NCBI RefSeq assembly: GCF_000733755.1
Contig: NZ_JPOF01000003.1
Coordinates: forward strand, 1,342,501-1,406,500
Source: Lachnoclostridium phytofermentans
GTDB lineage: Bacteria > Bacillota > Clostridia > Lachnospirales > Lachnospiraceae
DNA: 64,000 nt
Direction of reading: 5' to 3'
The position numbers were made by a program, and so were the translations under genes. This document shows positions 28,501-39,400 of this stretch, piece by piece. The notes below the pieces were generated by a model, which searched no databases, was not told the origin of the DNA, and saw nothing but the letters and a program-made list of their open reading frames with translations. Every line of letters starts with the position of its first letter. The stretch's first letter is position 1.

Positions 28501-31500
28501 TGTACTCCAAACCTTTACTGTACCCTCTACGGAATCATCATAACCATTGTCAACAGAATTAACGCCACTACCAAATGCACTAAACATCCAGCTTGTTTCA
28601 GCAGCTGCTTCCACAACCTTAGCAAATGGATCAGATTCGCTGCTATCACTGCCACGAGTTGCTTTTACTTTAATGTAATAAGTAGCTCCAATTGTTAAAC
28701 CATCAATGGTCACTTTTGCTGCCGTAACATCTACTTTTTTAGTATAGTTACTACCATCTTCACTAAGAAATACTTCATAGCCAGTAGCTTCAGCAACTTC
28801 ATTCCAAACAATTTTAATGGAACCATTACCTGTATTGCTTACAAACTGAATTACTGGTTTAGCTAGCGGTAAAATAAAGTTAACTTCCTGTGATTTTGCA
28901 CTGCTCTTATCAATCTCACCTTCTCTGGATAATACCGCCTTAAACTGATAAGTACCACTCGCATCTGGGATGAATGTCACAGTTCCACTCTCTCCTGGTG
29001 CTGAAATCTTCTCTGTCTTCTTAAGAGTATCGCCTTCATACATCTCAATGGTAATAGAATCTGCAAATCCATTACCAACTTTGCCAAGATAGTTTACTGT
29101 AATTGTCCCTTCACCCACAGTTACATCACTTATAACAGGTGCCTCTACTGTTCCCCAATCTACAGAATCATCACCATAGACAATGGATAATCCGTACATT
29201 GGAACTTTAGTTCCATCACCATAGAAGTAATAGGATTTACCTGCTTCTACTTCATAAGTTTTAGCAATATATTCGCTGGTAGCGCCCGCTGTATGTGTAT
29301 CAACTACATTTTTATTACTATCTACAAAATAATAGGTTTTTCCATTATTCAATTTAAATACAACTGTAAATTTACCATCATCTTCTGGTGTAATCTTCAC
29401 AGCAGAACCAGATGTAGGAATATCACCTTTATTTGGTGCAGGATTCGAGGTTCCTGCAATACAACCAGCATAAGGTGCACCCTCTATAGTCTGAGCATCC
29501 GCCTTATATGCCATATCCTGAAGAACTTCTATGCCGTGATAATCCGTTCCAGCCTTAAGCCCTGTAGAGATATCTAAAACATGCTTTACCGCTGCTTTCT
29601 TATAAGATAACCCATATACAGGAATCTTTGTGCCACCACCATAAACATAATAGGTGTCTCCTGCTTTCATTTCATACTTTTTCTCAAGATATTCTGTAGC
29701 TGTTGCAGATATCTTATCAATTTGATTACCAGCTTTATCTACAACATAAAGTGTTTTACCGGAGTTTAGTTTTAAAACAATTGTAAAGGTACCATCTACG
29801 GATGGACTCACCTTAACAACTGCTCCAACGGTAGGAACCTCACCATTACTTGGCGATGGGTTCACCTTACCTGATACCGAACCAGGGTAAGTAACTCCAT
29901 TAATAACTTGTTCATCTACGGAATAGCCCATGTTATCTAATACTGTAATACCAGCTGCACCACCATAAGTTGTATCTGTTTTTAAGCCACTTGTGATGTC
30001 TATAGGTGTTACTTGATTTCCTGGGGTTGGCGTTGGAATTTCAATGTCAAATCCAGGGGTATTCTCTAAATTACTTTCTTCTGCATCCATTACAATCGGA
30101 TTCCAGTTATCGTTACCATTTAAGAATGTATCAATCGTAATTGGTGTACCATCTGATAATTCAGGAGCTTCAAGGTTTTTCGCCCAAGTAGCTCTTTGAT
30201 CATGGTTATAAGTACCACGTTCCATCGTACCATATTCATAGCATAATGGAGATGTTCCTCCTAATGTGCTATTCCAACCAATTGGTAGAATTAAGGATTG
30301 GCCTTGATATCCATCAAAATCAGTATTTTCTATAACTGTCTTGTAGAAAACAACTTCACTTGTTTCTGCCTTCCATGGTCTACCAAAGTATCCTGGCTTC
30401 GAATAATTAGCAGAAGCTGTATCTAACCCAGGAACCGTGGAGGTAATATGGCAGTTATACATTAAATAACCTCTGCCAGAAGACTGCTGTGCTGCGGTAA
30501 TATAAGCTACATCAGTGGAGCCCTCACTGGTATTCATTACAAGGTCACATTTATAAAAAGCTGCTGTCATTGGTCCAAAGATAAAATCTGTTCCGCCCAT
30601 GATAGCGCACTTATCAAAAGCTGCTCTAACGTTAGAACCTCCATATAAAGTATCCTGTCTACCAACAAAACGGCAGTTACGAAATACTGTTTTGTCTACG
30701 TTATTTGCAATTGCTAAGGCTGCTGCACGTTCTACAAATGACTTGTTCTGTACGGAAGTATCCCCAACAATTTTTGGACGTTCTCCTTTATTGTCTGGTT
30801 CTAAATACAAGGTATCTGCTGCTTCTTTTGCAGAAATATATTGATTAAAGGAATTTTCAAAAATAATACCTTCTGCTTCAAATCCTGAAGCTGTTACTAC
30901 TACTGTTGCATTCCAGTAGCTACCGTTTGTTGTACCTGAACCAGGATTTTTTGTAGAATGATATCCGTTTGCTTTATTTACAGCAAGCGTATCTGCATCC
31001 CATTTACAATCACTACCCATACTATAATAAGAATATCCATGTCCATAATAAGAAGTAATTCTTACTGCTTCAGGGGCAATACTAACACCCTTGTTGGTAA
31101 GGTCTGTGCTTGGAGAAGCACTTGCATTCTTTAATGTAATATTTGGGACATCAATAACAAGCATCTCTTCATAGTTACCTGGTTGAATCTCAATAGTAAT
31201 TCGTTCATCGCTCGTACGATTCATAGTCTTTACTGCATCTAAAGCAGCTTGAATCGTTGTATAATCACATCCTGTCGATCCGACAGTTAATGTTGTCTTT
31301 AAAGCAACTACAGGAACAACTTCAATTTTAGTTAAGTATGTCTTTCCTGTATACTCTATGTTTACAGATGGACCAGTTCCTGTATAGTTATAAGTAATAC
31401 TTTCAATATTGCTTGTTGAATTCGATGCTGTTGAGAAACTTCCATTATCCGCATCGCCATTAATAATACCTGATGCTGCATAACAGTAGCTTACTATGAT

Positions 31501-33069
31501 TTTACAAGGTCCGCTTACTGGCACAGAAATACTTGCACCAGCTTCTCCTAATGCATACTTCCCTCCATTAGCCTTAATTCCATTTAAAGAGAGGCCATAG
31601 AAATTCTGTGCTGTACCATCCGCTGTAAACTCTGGATTAGAAAAGTCCCATACAGTAGGTTGTTCAAACTCTACCGTTTTTTCTACAGTAGCACCAGAAA
31701 CAACTAAATTTGATGTTAACTTTTGATATTTTGGAGAATTTACTTTAACGGAGTAAGTACCATCACGAAGTGCAATGTTTTGGGTTCCAACAAAACTATA
31801 GCTATAACCTGCCTCCTTTAAGTTAGTAAAGGTAGTTGTGCTGGCTGCTGCCTCCTCCTCTGAAAGTCCTACAAAATTTAATGTTATGTCATAAACTGGT
31901 TTTTTAGTAAATGCCATCTCCCTAGTTTCACTTGTCGTACCGGTGTACTCAGTTACGTCTAAAGAGTAATCATTAACATTTAATGCAGATACTTCATGGG
32001 TCACATTTTGTTCTAAGGTAGCTGTATAGTTACCTGTTTCTCTATCGATCACAACTTTTGGCACATAAATCTGATTCGTTACAGGACGGAAGGAGAGATT
32101 AACTTTTTGGAGTTCCTCTACTGAAAGTCCTGTAATTGTACCTGACAAAGTGATAAGTGGTACAGGTTCTATCGTAATGTCATGGTTCAATAGTGTACTT
32201 CCATTTGGTACTACCGCCAAAGCACCTACTGATATAACAAATCCATCCGCACCTAATAAACTTACCGAATAGTCATAAGTCTCATTTAAAGTAGCAGTAT
32301 AGTTATTATCCGTTACTGGAGCAGTAATAACCTCTCCTGTTTTATTATTTGTAAATACAATAGAATAAGGTCCTGTAAGCTCTGAAGGTGCTGTTACAGT
32401 TCCTGTTACTGTACATGGTAAGGTATGTTGTCTATAAACTCTAGCAACTACCAATTTTTCGTCAAGTGTATAGATTTTATGTAACCCTGCTTCTGATGTA
32501 TAGTAAGTAAATACAGATGCAACCGATCCACCTAACGTATGTGTCTGACTTTGTTTTGTTTTACTTGGGGATTCGAGAATAACATTTGAAGAGCCTCCAT
32601 TAGATGCTACAACAACAGTAAGAATATCATTCTTCTCTAACTGTACTCCAAGATATACTTGATCTGTGCTGCCTTTATTAGAGTATAAATATCCATTATA
32701 TGGATTTCCTAAAGAATCTGTCAATGACTTATCGTCGTATCTTATTAGTTCTGGATTTATTGATCTCAGACGATGTGTGGTAGGATAACCTCCATCTGAG
32801 AATATAAAATCCCCCCCATCTACGCTAAAACTAGCGATATTATGCCCAGTAATAGCTGAGCCTGATGCTACATTTGGATACCAGCTATTAATGACATCCT
32901 TATTAAGTCTGTTATTATAGATTGTTGGATCTAATTGCTCAGCGCCAAAATCCCATACATCAATCAGACTTCCAGAAGCATTTGCTATGGTATACTGCCC
33001 TGGTAGCATACCAAATAACATAGCCATAATTAATAAAATAGCCATCCACTTTTGCTTTCGTCTTTTCAT
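25561..33069 (-). CDS. Secreted pectin methylesterase (CE8) - pectate lyase (PL9) fusion, copy 1
   Basis: Extracellular 2502-residue enzyme: removes methyl esters from pectin, then cleaves polygalacturonate by beta-elimination. Approximate order: signal peptide 1-31 (cleavage after NAS); beta domain 35-215; three Ig-like modules 216-455; beta domain 470-588; CE8 590-960 with GRQDTLYGG (Asp 805), DFIFG (Asp 827), GRPW; PTPTP linker; two related 135-residue modules 1020-1300; Ig-like 1305-1400; FN3 1402-1490; domain 1492-1755; cadherin-like sandwich 1775-1875; PL9 1876-2280 with Ca2+ ligands in YEDADGF and NADDGWDLF and catalytic Lys in GNGFKMGG; Thr/Pro linker; bacterial Ig-like C-terminus. 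No dockerin or SLH domain seen. AAGGAG precedes ATG. Confidence 0.92.
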   Translation of the reverse strand: MKRRKQKWMAILLIMAMLFGMLPGQYTIANASGSLIDVWDFGAEQLDPTIYNNRLNKDVINSWYPNVASGSAITGHNIASFSVDGGDFIFSDGGYPTTHRLRSINPELIRYDDKSLTDSLGNPYNGYLYSNKGSTDQVYLGVQLEKNDILTVVVASNGGSSNVILESPSKTKQSQTHTLGGSVASVFTYYTSEAGLHKIYTLDEKLVVARVYRQHTLPCTVTGTVTAPSELTGPYSIVFTNNKTGEVITAPVTDNNYTATLNETYDYSVSLLGADGFVISVGALAVVPNGSTLLNHDITIEPVPLITLSGTITGLSVEELQKVNLSFRPVTNQIYVPKVVIDRETGNYTATLEQNVTHEVSALNVNDYSLDVTEYTGTTSETREMAFTKKPVYDITLNFVGLSEEEAAASTTTFTNLKEAGYSYSFVGTQNIALRDGTYSVKVNSPKYQKLTSNLVVSGATVEKTVEFEQPTVWDFSNPEFTADGTAQNFYGLSLNGIKANGGKYALGEAGASISVPVSGPCKIIVSYCYAASGIINGDADNGSFSTASNSTSNIESITYNYTGTGPSVNIEYTGKTYLTKIEVVPVVALKTTLTVGSTGCDYTTIQAALDAVKTMNRTSDERITIEIQPGNYEEMLVIDVPNITLKNASASPSTDLTNKGVSIAPEAVRITSYYGHGYSYYSMGSDCKWDADTLAVNKANGYHSTKNPGSGTTNGSYWNATVVVTASGFEAEGIIFENSFNQYISAKEAADTLYLEPDNKGERPKIVGDTSVQNKSFVERAAALAIANNVDKTVFRNCRFVGRQDTLYGGSNVRAAFDKCAIMGGTDFIFGPMTAAFYKCDLVMNTSEGSTDVAYITAAQQSSGRGYLMYNCHITSTVPGLDTASANYSKPGYFGRPWKAETSEVVFYKTVIENTDFDGYQGQSLILPIGWNSTLGGTSPLCYEYGTMERGTYNHDQRATWAKNLEAPELSDGTPITIDTFLNGNDNWNPIVMDAEESNLENTPGFDIEIPTPTPGNQVTPIDITSGLKTDTTYGGAAGITVLDNMGYSVDEQVINGVTYPGSVSGKVNPSPSNGEVPTVGAVVKVSPSVDGTFTIVLKLNSGKTLYVVDKAGNQIDKISATATEYLEKKYEMKAGDTYYVYGGGTKIPVYGLSYKKAAVKHVLDISTGLKAGTDYHGIEVLQDMAYKADAQTIEGAPYAGCIAGTSNPAPNKGDIPTSGSAVKITPEDDGKFTVVFKLNNGKTYYFVDSNKNVVDTHTAGATSEYIAKTYEVEAGKSYYFYGDGTKVPMYGLSIVYGDDSVDWGTVEAPVISDVTVGEGTITVNYLGKVGNGFADSITIEMYEGDTLKKTEKISAPGESGTVTFIPDASGTYQFKAVLSREGEIDKSSAKSQEVNFILPLAKPVIQFVSNTGNGSIKIVWNEVAEATGYEVFLSEDGSNYTKKVDVTAAKVTIDGLTIGATYYIKVKATRGSDSSESDPFAKVVEAAAETSWMFSAFGSGVNSVDNGYDDSVEGTVKVWSTNGKGKLVPASTDGLAFYYTMVDASENFKLSATVKVDQWTLSNGQEGFGLMAADAVGNNGDASTFWNNSYMASVTKVEYLWDSSKNSVSDTGDKISMKLGVGAQEKIGVTQEKIDLLNDPNNNLTAIPGFSSSMRTLESSCGKKGAGTYNIVKNYTNADLATEELSTAEFKLTIQRDNTGYRVSLVDLEGNVQRETFYDEDRDALNGIDKDNVYVGFFASRNAKITVTDIDFSTSDPATDPPAEERPVTLVTPSYVITSATAVGTPGYNLVFRANADGVLTITNSLGQTITKDEQVKANTNITKRVNLSKGNNTFNVTFTPDKDYKPSEFEKLSSYETKNFSHTVLFKNYGQEGQSIYVAPYGKSSGNGTKANPLDIYTAVKHVQPGQTIVLAGGTYSLTNTVKIDRGIDGTVDKKIYMVADPQASSRPVFDFNGACAGMILAGDYWYFKGFDVTRSADAQKGIQLSGSNCTLDQVNAYYNGSTGIQISRYLSTDEWDLWPANNLVLNCTSYANADKGYEDADGFAAKLTVADGNVFDGCIAYNNADDGWDLFAKVETGPIGKVIIRNSVAYNNGYLEDGTNAGNGNGFKMGGSSITGRHRLENSVTFGNKAKGIDSNSGPDIEVINSTSFDNGSFNVALYTNDAANTDFFANGILSYRENFKEVAEQFKLKGSQDENKIYGTTNYYWDVASASSMNKTGSKVSSDWFESLTFNGITRNPDGTINMNSYLVLTEKAPVDTGARVGGTPSLVPTIGPEVSDTETPTPTETPQPTATPTPTATPTPTPELTKEEILEHLTPKRTGSLYTGGKTSNLGWFGLKLPENVVKVANFDEETLSKLEEGVVPITITYKSNKPKIVTVKQNGRLIAKESGVAIITATVTMQDGTKEVYTRKLSVKKATVDFVESTVRMKVGEEAVFEVKVNGLDKDSIIWMSSKKDGAVVKKNPGSTTATIKAVSPKTDWIYVIVDGVKKAIKVIIEE

Positions 33070-33123
33070 ATCCTATTCTCCTTTGTATTTCAAATACTAA
33101 AAAAAATAAGTATCTGTACCTTT

Positions 33124-33160
33124 ATTATATACGTTATGATATTTTATGTAAACACTTACA
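33124..33160 (-). promoter_or_regulatory. Promoter and operator of pectinase copy 1
   Basis: On the minus strand TTTACA (33147-33152), a 17-nt spacer and TATAAT (33124-33129). The -35 lies inside the palindrome-like TGTAAGTGTTTACA (33147-33160), which resembles a CcpA cre site except that the central CG is TG. A regulator bound here would block the polymerase. Confidence 0.72.
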
Positions 33161-33410
33161 ATGCTTTTGTGAACATTTTCGTCATTTTGTAGGGATATTT
33201 TGTGCTCTACTTAGTGATATGTTACAATTTATCGTGCAATTATCGAATGTTTTATCTTTTTTCATTTTATTGGTATTTTTCCAATTGTAACTATTTACAC
33301 CATTTTTTTCTATTTACTATAATTCATTAAATAAAACTTATACTAGAAAAGCATTTTAATATGTCATAGTAATTAGGAAAAATGTTCACTTCACGTACTT
33401 TCCTTTTCAT

Positions 33411-33448
33411 AAAAAAAGAAGTACGCTTCGTTTGCGTACTTCTTTTTT
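33411..33448 (-). terminator. Terminator of pectinase copy 2
   Basis: Stem AAAAAAGAAGTACGC with its complement, 7-nt loop, long T-run on the minus strand. It separates copy 2 from the promoter of copy 1, so each copy is its own transcription unit. The 33161-33410 stretch is AT-rich with nothing further seen. Confidence 0.88.
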
Positions 33449-33467
33449 TATACCAGTAAGGATAAGC

Positions 33468-36400
33468 CTACTTTTCAATAATAACTTTTATCGCTTTCTT
33501 TACTCCATCAACGATTACATAAATCCAATCAGTCGTTGGAGAAACAGCCTTAATTGTTGCAGTTGTACTTCCGGGATTCTTCTTAACAACTGCTCCGTCC
33601 TTTTTACTTGACATCCAGATAATACTATCTACATCTAAACCGTTTACTTTCACTTCAAATACTGCTTCTTCTCCTACTTTCATACGTACAGTACTTTCTA
33701 CAAAGTCTACGGTTGCCTTTTTCACAGATAGCTTTCTAGTATAAACTTCCTTCGTACCATCCTGCATCGTTACAGTAGCTGTAATAATGGCAACACCGGA
33801 TTCTTTTGCAATCAGACGACCATTTTGTTTTACAATTACAATGCCTGGTTTATTCGATGTATAAGTAATTATAATCGGTACGATTCCCTCACCAAGCTTA
33901 CTTAATGTCTCTTCATCAAAGTTAGCTACTTTTACAACGTTCTTTGGAAGTTTTAGTCCAAACCACCCTAAGTTAGAATTCTTACCACCAGTATAAAGAG
34001 AACCGGTGCGCTTTGGTGTTAAGTGCTCAAATATCTCTTCTTTTGTTAACTCTTTGGTTGGTGTTGGAGTTGCTGTTGGGGTTGGTGTGACTGTTGGTGC
34101 TGGGGTATCTGTAGGTTGTAGTGTTTCACTTTCTGAAACTTCAGGTCCTATAGCAATATTATTAGATGGCGTACCTGCCATTCTAGCACCAGTATCCTTT
34201 GGTGCTTTCTCTGCCAATTCTAGTAAACCATTCATATTGATCGTACCGTCTGCATTTCGTGTAATCTCTATCTTGGTATCAAGATTAACAAACCAATCGC
34301 TTGACACTTCAACATTTTTTGTATTTGATGATTTTCCGTCTTCCCAATAGTAGTTATTCTCACCACGTACCTTGCTCTCTTCCTGGCTTCCTAACAGTTT
34401 TAGATTTTCATTTTCATTCATATAAAGAGTCTTAAATGACAAAACTCCATCAGCTAAGAAGTCTGTATTTTTAGCATTGTTTGTGTAGAATGCAACATTG
34501 TTCTTTTCATTATTGAATGATGTTGAATGATATACTTGTATGTCTGGACCACTATTAGAGTCAATTCCCTTTGCTTTGTTATCAAATGCAACACTGTTAA
34601 TTAATTCATGGCGTCCTGTTATACTTTCTCCACCCATCTTAAAACCGTTACCGTTACCTGCATTGGTTCCATCAGGTAAATATCCATTTCTAAAAGCAAC
34701 GCTATTTCGGATAACTACTTTACCAATCGGTCCAGTTTCAACTTTTGCAAATAAATCCCAACCATCATCTGCGTTATTATAAGCAATACATCCATCAAAT
34801 ATATTACCCTCACCAATCGTCAGTTTTGCTGCAAAACCATCCGCATCCTCGTAACCCTTATCAGCGTTTCCGTAAGAAGTACAATTTAGCACTAAGTTAT
34901 TGGCAGGCCATTGTTCCTTTTCGTCATAACTCTGATATCTACTTATTTGGATACCTGTATTTCCGTTGTAGTAAGTGTTTACTTGATCCAAAGTACAATT
35001 GCTTCCAGATAATTGAATACCTTTTTGTGCATCTTTGGTTTTTGTTACATCAAATCCCTTAAAGTACCAATAATCACCTGCCAAGATCATACCAGCACTA
35101 GCTCCATTAAAATCAAACACTGGGCGTTCTGAACTGTTAGGGTCTGCTACCAAATAAATCTTCTTATCTGCTGTTCCACTAACGCCTCTTTCAATTGTTA
35201 TAGTTTTATTCAAACTATATCTTCCACCAATCAAAACAATTGTTTGACTTGGCTGAACATGTTTTACAGCTGTATAAATATCCAGTGGATTTGCTTTAGT
35301 ACCTAAGCCATTAGATGTTCCTTGTGGTGATACATATATTGTCTGCCCTTCATTTCCATAAGTTTTATACACTACAGAATGAGTAAACGTTCTTGTATCA
35401 TAATCTTTTAATATCATAAATTCACCAGGTATATAATCCTCATCCGGTGTAAATGTAATGGTAAATATATTATTTCCTTTGTTTAAACTAACCCGCTTTG
35501 AAATGTTCGTGTTCGCTGATACATGCTCTTCTTTCGTAATAATTCTTCCGAAAGAGTCTGTAATTGTTAAAACACCATCTGCATTTCCTCGATATACTAA
35601 ATCATAGTCAGAAGTACCTACTGCATTTGCAGAAACCACCTTATAAATTGGTGTTACTTTCTTAATTGGACGTTCTTCTGCTGGTGGATCAGTAGCAGGA
35701 TCTGAAGTTGTTAGTTTAATATCGGTTACTGTAATACTTGCATTTCTCGATGCAAAGAAACCTACATAAACATTATCTTTGTCAATACCACTTAATGACA
35801 CACGTTCTACGTCATAGTAAGTCTCTTTCTGAACATTACCTTTGTAATCGATAAAGCTAATACGATATCCTGTATTATCCCTCTCGATTGTCAATTTAAA
35901 TTCATCCATAGCAAAATCTTCTGTAACGAGTTCATCATTTGTATAATTTTTTACAATGTTATAAGTACCAGCTCCATTTTTAGCACAACTGGTTTCTAGC
36001 GTAGCCATTGTTGACGAAAATCCAGGAATAGAGGTAAGGTTACTATTTGGTTGATTCATTAAATCAATCTTTTCTTGAGTAACACCGATTTTTTCCTGTG
36101 CACCGACCCCTAACTTCATGGTAATCTTTTCACCGTCATCAGATACACTTTCTTGTTCTGCATCCCATAGATACTCAACCTTTGTAACTGATGCCATATA
36201 GGAATTATTCCAGAATGCAGTGGAATCTAGGTTCTTTCCTACCGCATCCGCAGCCATTAAACCAAAGCCTTCCTGGCCATTTGAGAACTTCCAATTATCG
36301 ACCTTAACAGTTGCAGATAACTTAAAGTTTTCACTCGTATCTACCATTGTATAATAGAATGCTAAACCATCCGTAGAAGCAGGAACCAACTTACCCTTAC

Positions 36401-39400
36401 CATTAGTACTCCAAACTTTCACAAGTCCATCTACTGAATCATCATATCCATTATCGATGGTATTAACACCACTACCAAATGCACTAAAGTTCCAGCTTAT
36501 TTCTGCTTCTGCTTTCACAATCTTAGAAACTGTATCTGATTCTATACTATCATTACCACGGATTGCTTTTACCTTAATGTAGTATGTAGAACCGATAGAT
36601 AGCCCAGTGAGCGTTGCCTTAGTAGCAGTAACATCTAATTTCTTTACAAAAGTATTACCACCATTTTCACTGAGGAAAACTTCATAACCAGTAGCCTCTG
36701 CTACCTTATTCCAAACTACCTTAATAGAACCGTTTCCTTTATTACTAATAAATTGTATTTCTGGTTTTGCAAGTGGTAAAATAAAGTCAACTGCTTGAGA
36801 TTTTACACTGCTCTTATCAGCCTCGTTTCCCCTGGATAATACAGCCTTAAATTGATAACTGCCACTAGCATCTGGAGTAAATGTAACTGTTCCACCATTC
36901 CCTGGTGCGGAAATCTTCTCTATCTTCTTAAGAATATCACCTTCGTACATCTCAATAGCAATAGAGTCTGCATATCCATTACCGACCTTACCAAGATAAT
37001 CTACTGTAATCGTATTACCATTTACTACAACATTACTAATGGAAGGGGCTTCTATATCTCCCCAAGCTACAGAATCATCCCCATAGACGATGGATAATCC
37101 ATAGATTGGAAGTTTAGTACCATCTCCATAGAAGTAATATGACTTTCCTGCTGATACCTCAACAGTTTTAGCTATATATTCGTTGGAGCTACCCGCTGTA
37201 TAAGTAGCAATGATATTTTTACTACTATCTACTAAATAATAATTTTTAGTACTATTTAGCTTGAATACTACGGTAAATTTACCATCCTCTTCAGGAGTAA
37301 CCTTTACAACGGAACCTGATGTAGGAATATCACCTTTATTTGGTGACGGATTTGATGTTCCTGCAATGCAACCTGCATATGGCGTACCCTCAATTGTCTG
37401 AGAATCGGCCTTATACGCCATATCCTGAAGAACTTCTATTCCATGATAATCGGTACCAGCTTTAAGCCCTGTTGAAAGATCTAAAACATGCTTTACTGCT
37501 GCTTTCTTGAATGATAATCCATAAACAGGGATTTTTGTACCTCCACCATAAATGAAATAGGTGTCTCCAGCTTTCATTTCATACTTTTTCTCAATGAATT
37601 CTGTAGCTGATGCAGCTATTTTATCAACTTGAGAACCATTTTTATCTATCACATAAAGTGTTTTTCCTTGATTAAGTTTCAGGACAATCGAAAATGAACC
37701 ATCTACTGTCGGACTCACTTTTACTACAGCTCCCATTGTAGGTACAGCACCATTACTTGGTGATGGGTTAACCGCACCTGCTACATAACCAGAATAAGTA
37801 ATTCCATTAATAACTTTTTCATCTGGAGAATACGTCATGTTATCTAATACTGTAATACCTGCAGCACCGCCATAAGTAGTTCCTGTCTTTAAACCATTTT
37901 TGATATCAATCGATGCTTCTGTATCTCCTGGTACTGGAGTTGGTGTAGGAATCTCGATATCAAATCCTGGGATATTCTCTAAATTACTCTCCTCTGTATC
38001 CATAACAATCGGGTTCCAACTATCACTTCCATTTAAGAATGCATCAATCGTAATTGATGTACCATCTGATAAAACTGGATCTTTTAAATTTTTTGCCCAA
38101 GTTGCTCTTTGAGCATGGTCATGAGTACCACGTTCCATTGTTCCATATTCATAGCATAATGGAGATGTTCCACCTAAAGTGCTATTCCAACCAATTGGAA
38201 GAATTAAGGATTGACCTTGATATCCATCAAAATCTGTATTCTCAATTACTGTCTTGAAAAAAACAACTTCGCTTGTTTCACCCTTCCAAGGTCTTCCAAA
38301 GTATCCTGGTTTTGAATAAGTAGCTGATGCTGTATCTACCCCAGGAACCGTTGAAGTAATATGACAGTTATACATTAAGTATCCTCTGCCAGATGCTTGT
38401 TGTGCTGCTGTTATATAAGAGACATCTGTGGAACCTTCACTGGTGTTCATAACAAGATCACACTTATAAAATGCTGCTGTCATTGGTCCAAAGATGAAAT
38501 CTGTTCCACCCATAATAGCACACTTATCAAAAGCTGCTCTAACGTTAGAACCACCGTATAATGTATCTTGTCGACCGACAAAACGGCAGTTACGGAATAA
38601 TGTCTTGTCTACGTTATTTGCAATCGCTAATGCTGCTGCACGTTCCACAAAAGATTTATTCTGTACGGAAGTATCTCCTACTACCTTAGAACGTTCCCCT
38701 TTATGATCTGATTCTAAATATAAAGTATCCGCAGCCTCTTTTACTGAAATATATTGATTAAAAGAATTTTCAAATATAATTCCTTCTGCTTCAAATCCAG
38801 AAGCTGCTACAACTACCGTTGCATTCCAAAAGGTTGCTGTACCCGCTCCATCATTTTTTTTAGAATGATAACCATTAGCTTTATTTACATTAAGAGTTTC
38901 TTCATCCCACTTAAAATCACTACCCATACTATAATAAGAATAGCCATGTCCATAATAAGAAGTAATTCTTACTGCTTCAGGGGCTATATTAACGCCTTTG
39001 TTCGTAAGTTCAATACTAGGCGTAGCACTTGCATTCTTTAATGTTACATTCGGAACATCAATTACAAGCATTTCTTCATAATTTCCTGGTTGAATTTCAA
39101 TGGTAATACGTTCATTATTCGTACGTTCCATTACCTTTACTGCCTCTAACGCAGCCTGGATTGTTGTATAATCACAGCCTATAGATCCAACGGTTAATGT
39201 TGTCTTTATTGGTACTATAGGTAAGAGTTCAATCTTAGTCAGGTAAGTTTCTCCATTAAAATCTATGGCAACGTTAGATTCACTTCCTTTATATATATAA
39301 GAAACTGTCTCAATATTACTTGTTGATCCTGATATGGTAGAAAATTCACCATTTACACTATCATTGTTAATTAATGCAGAAGCTTTATAACAAAAACTTA

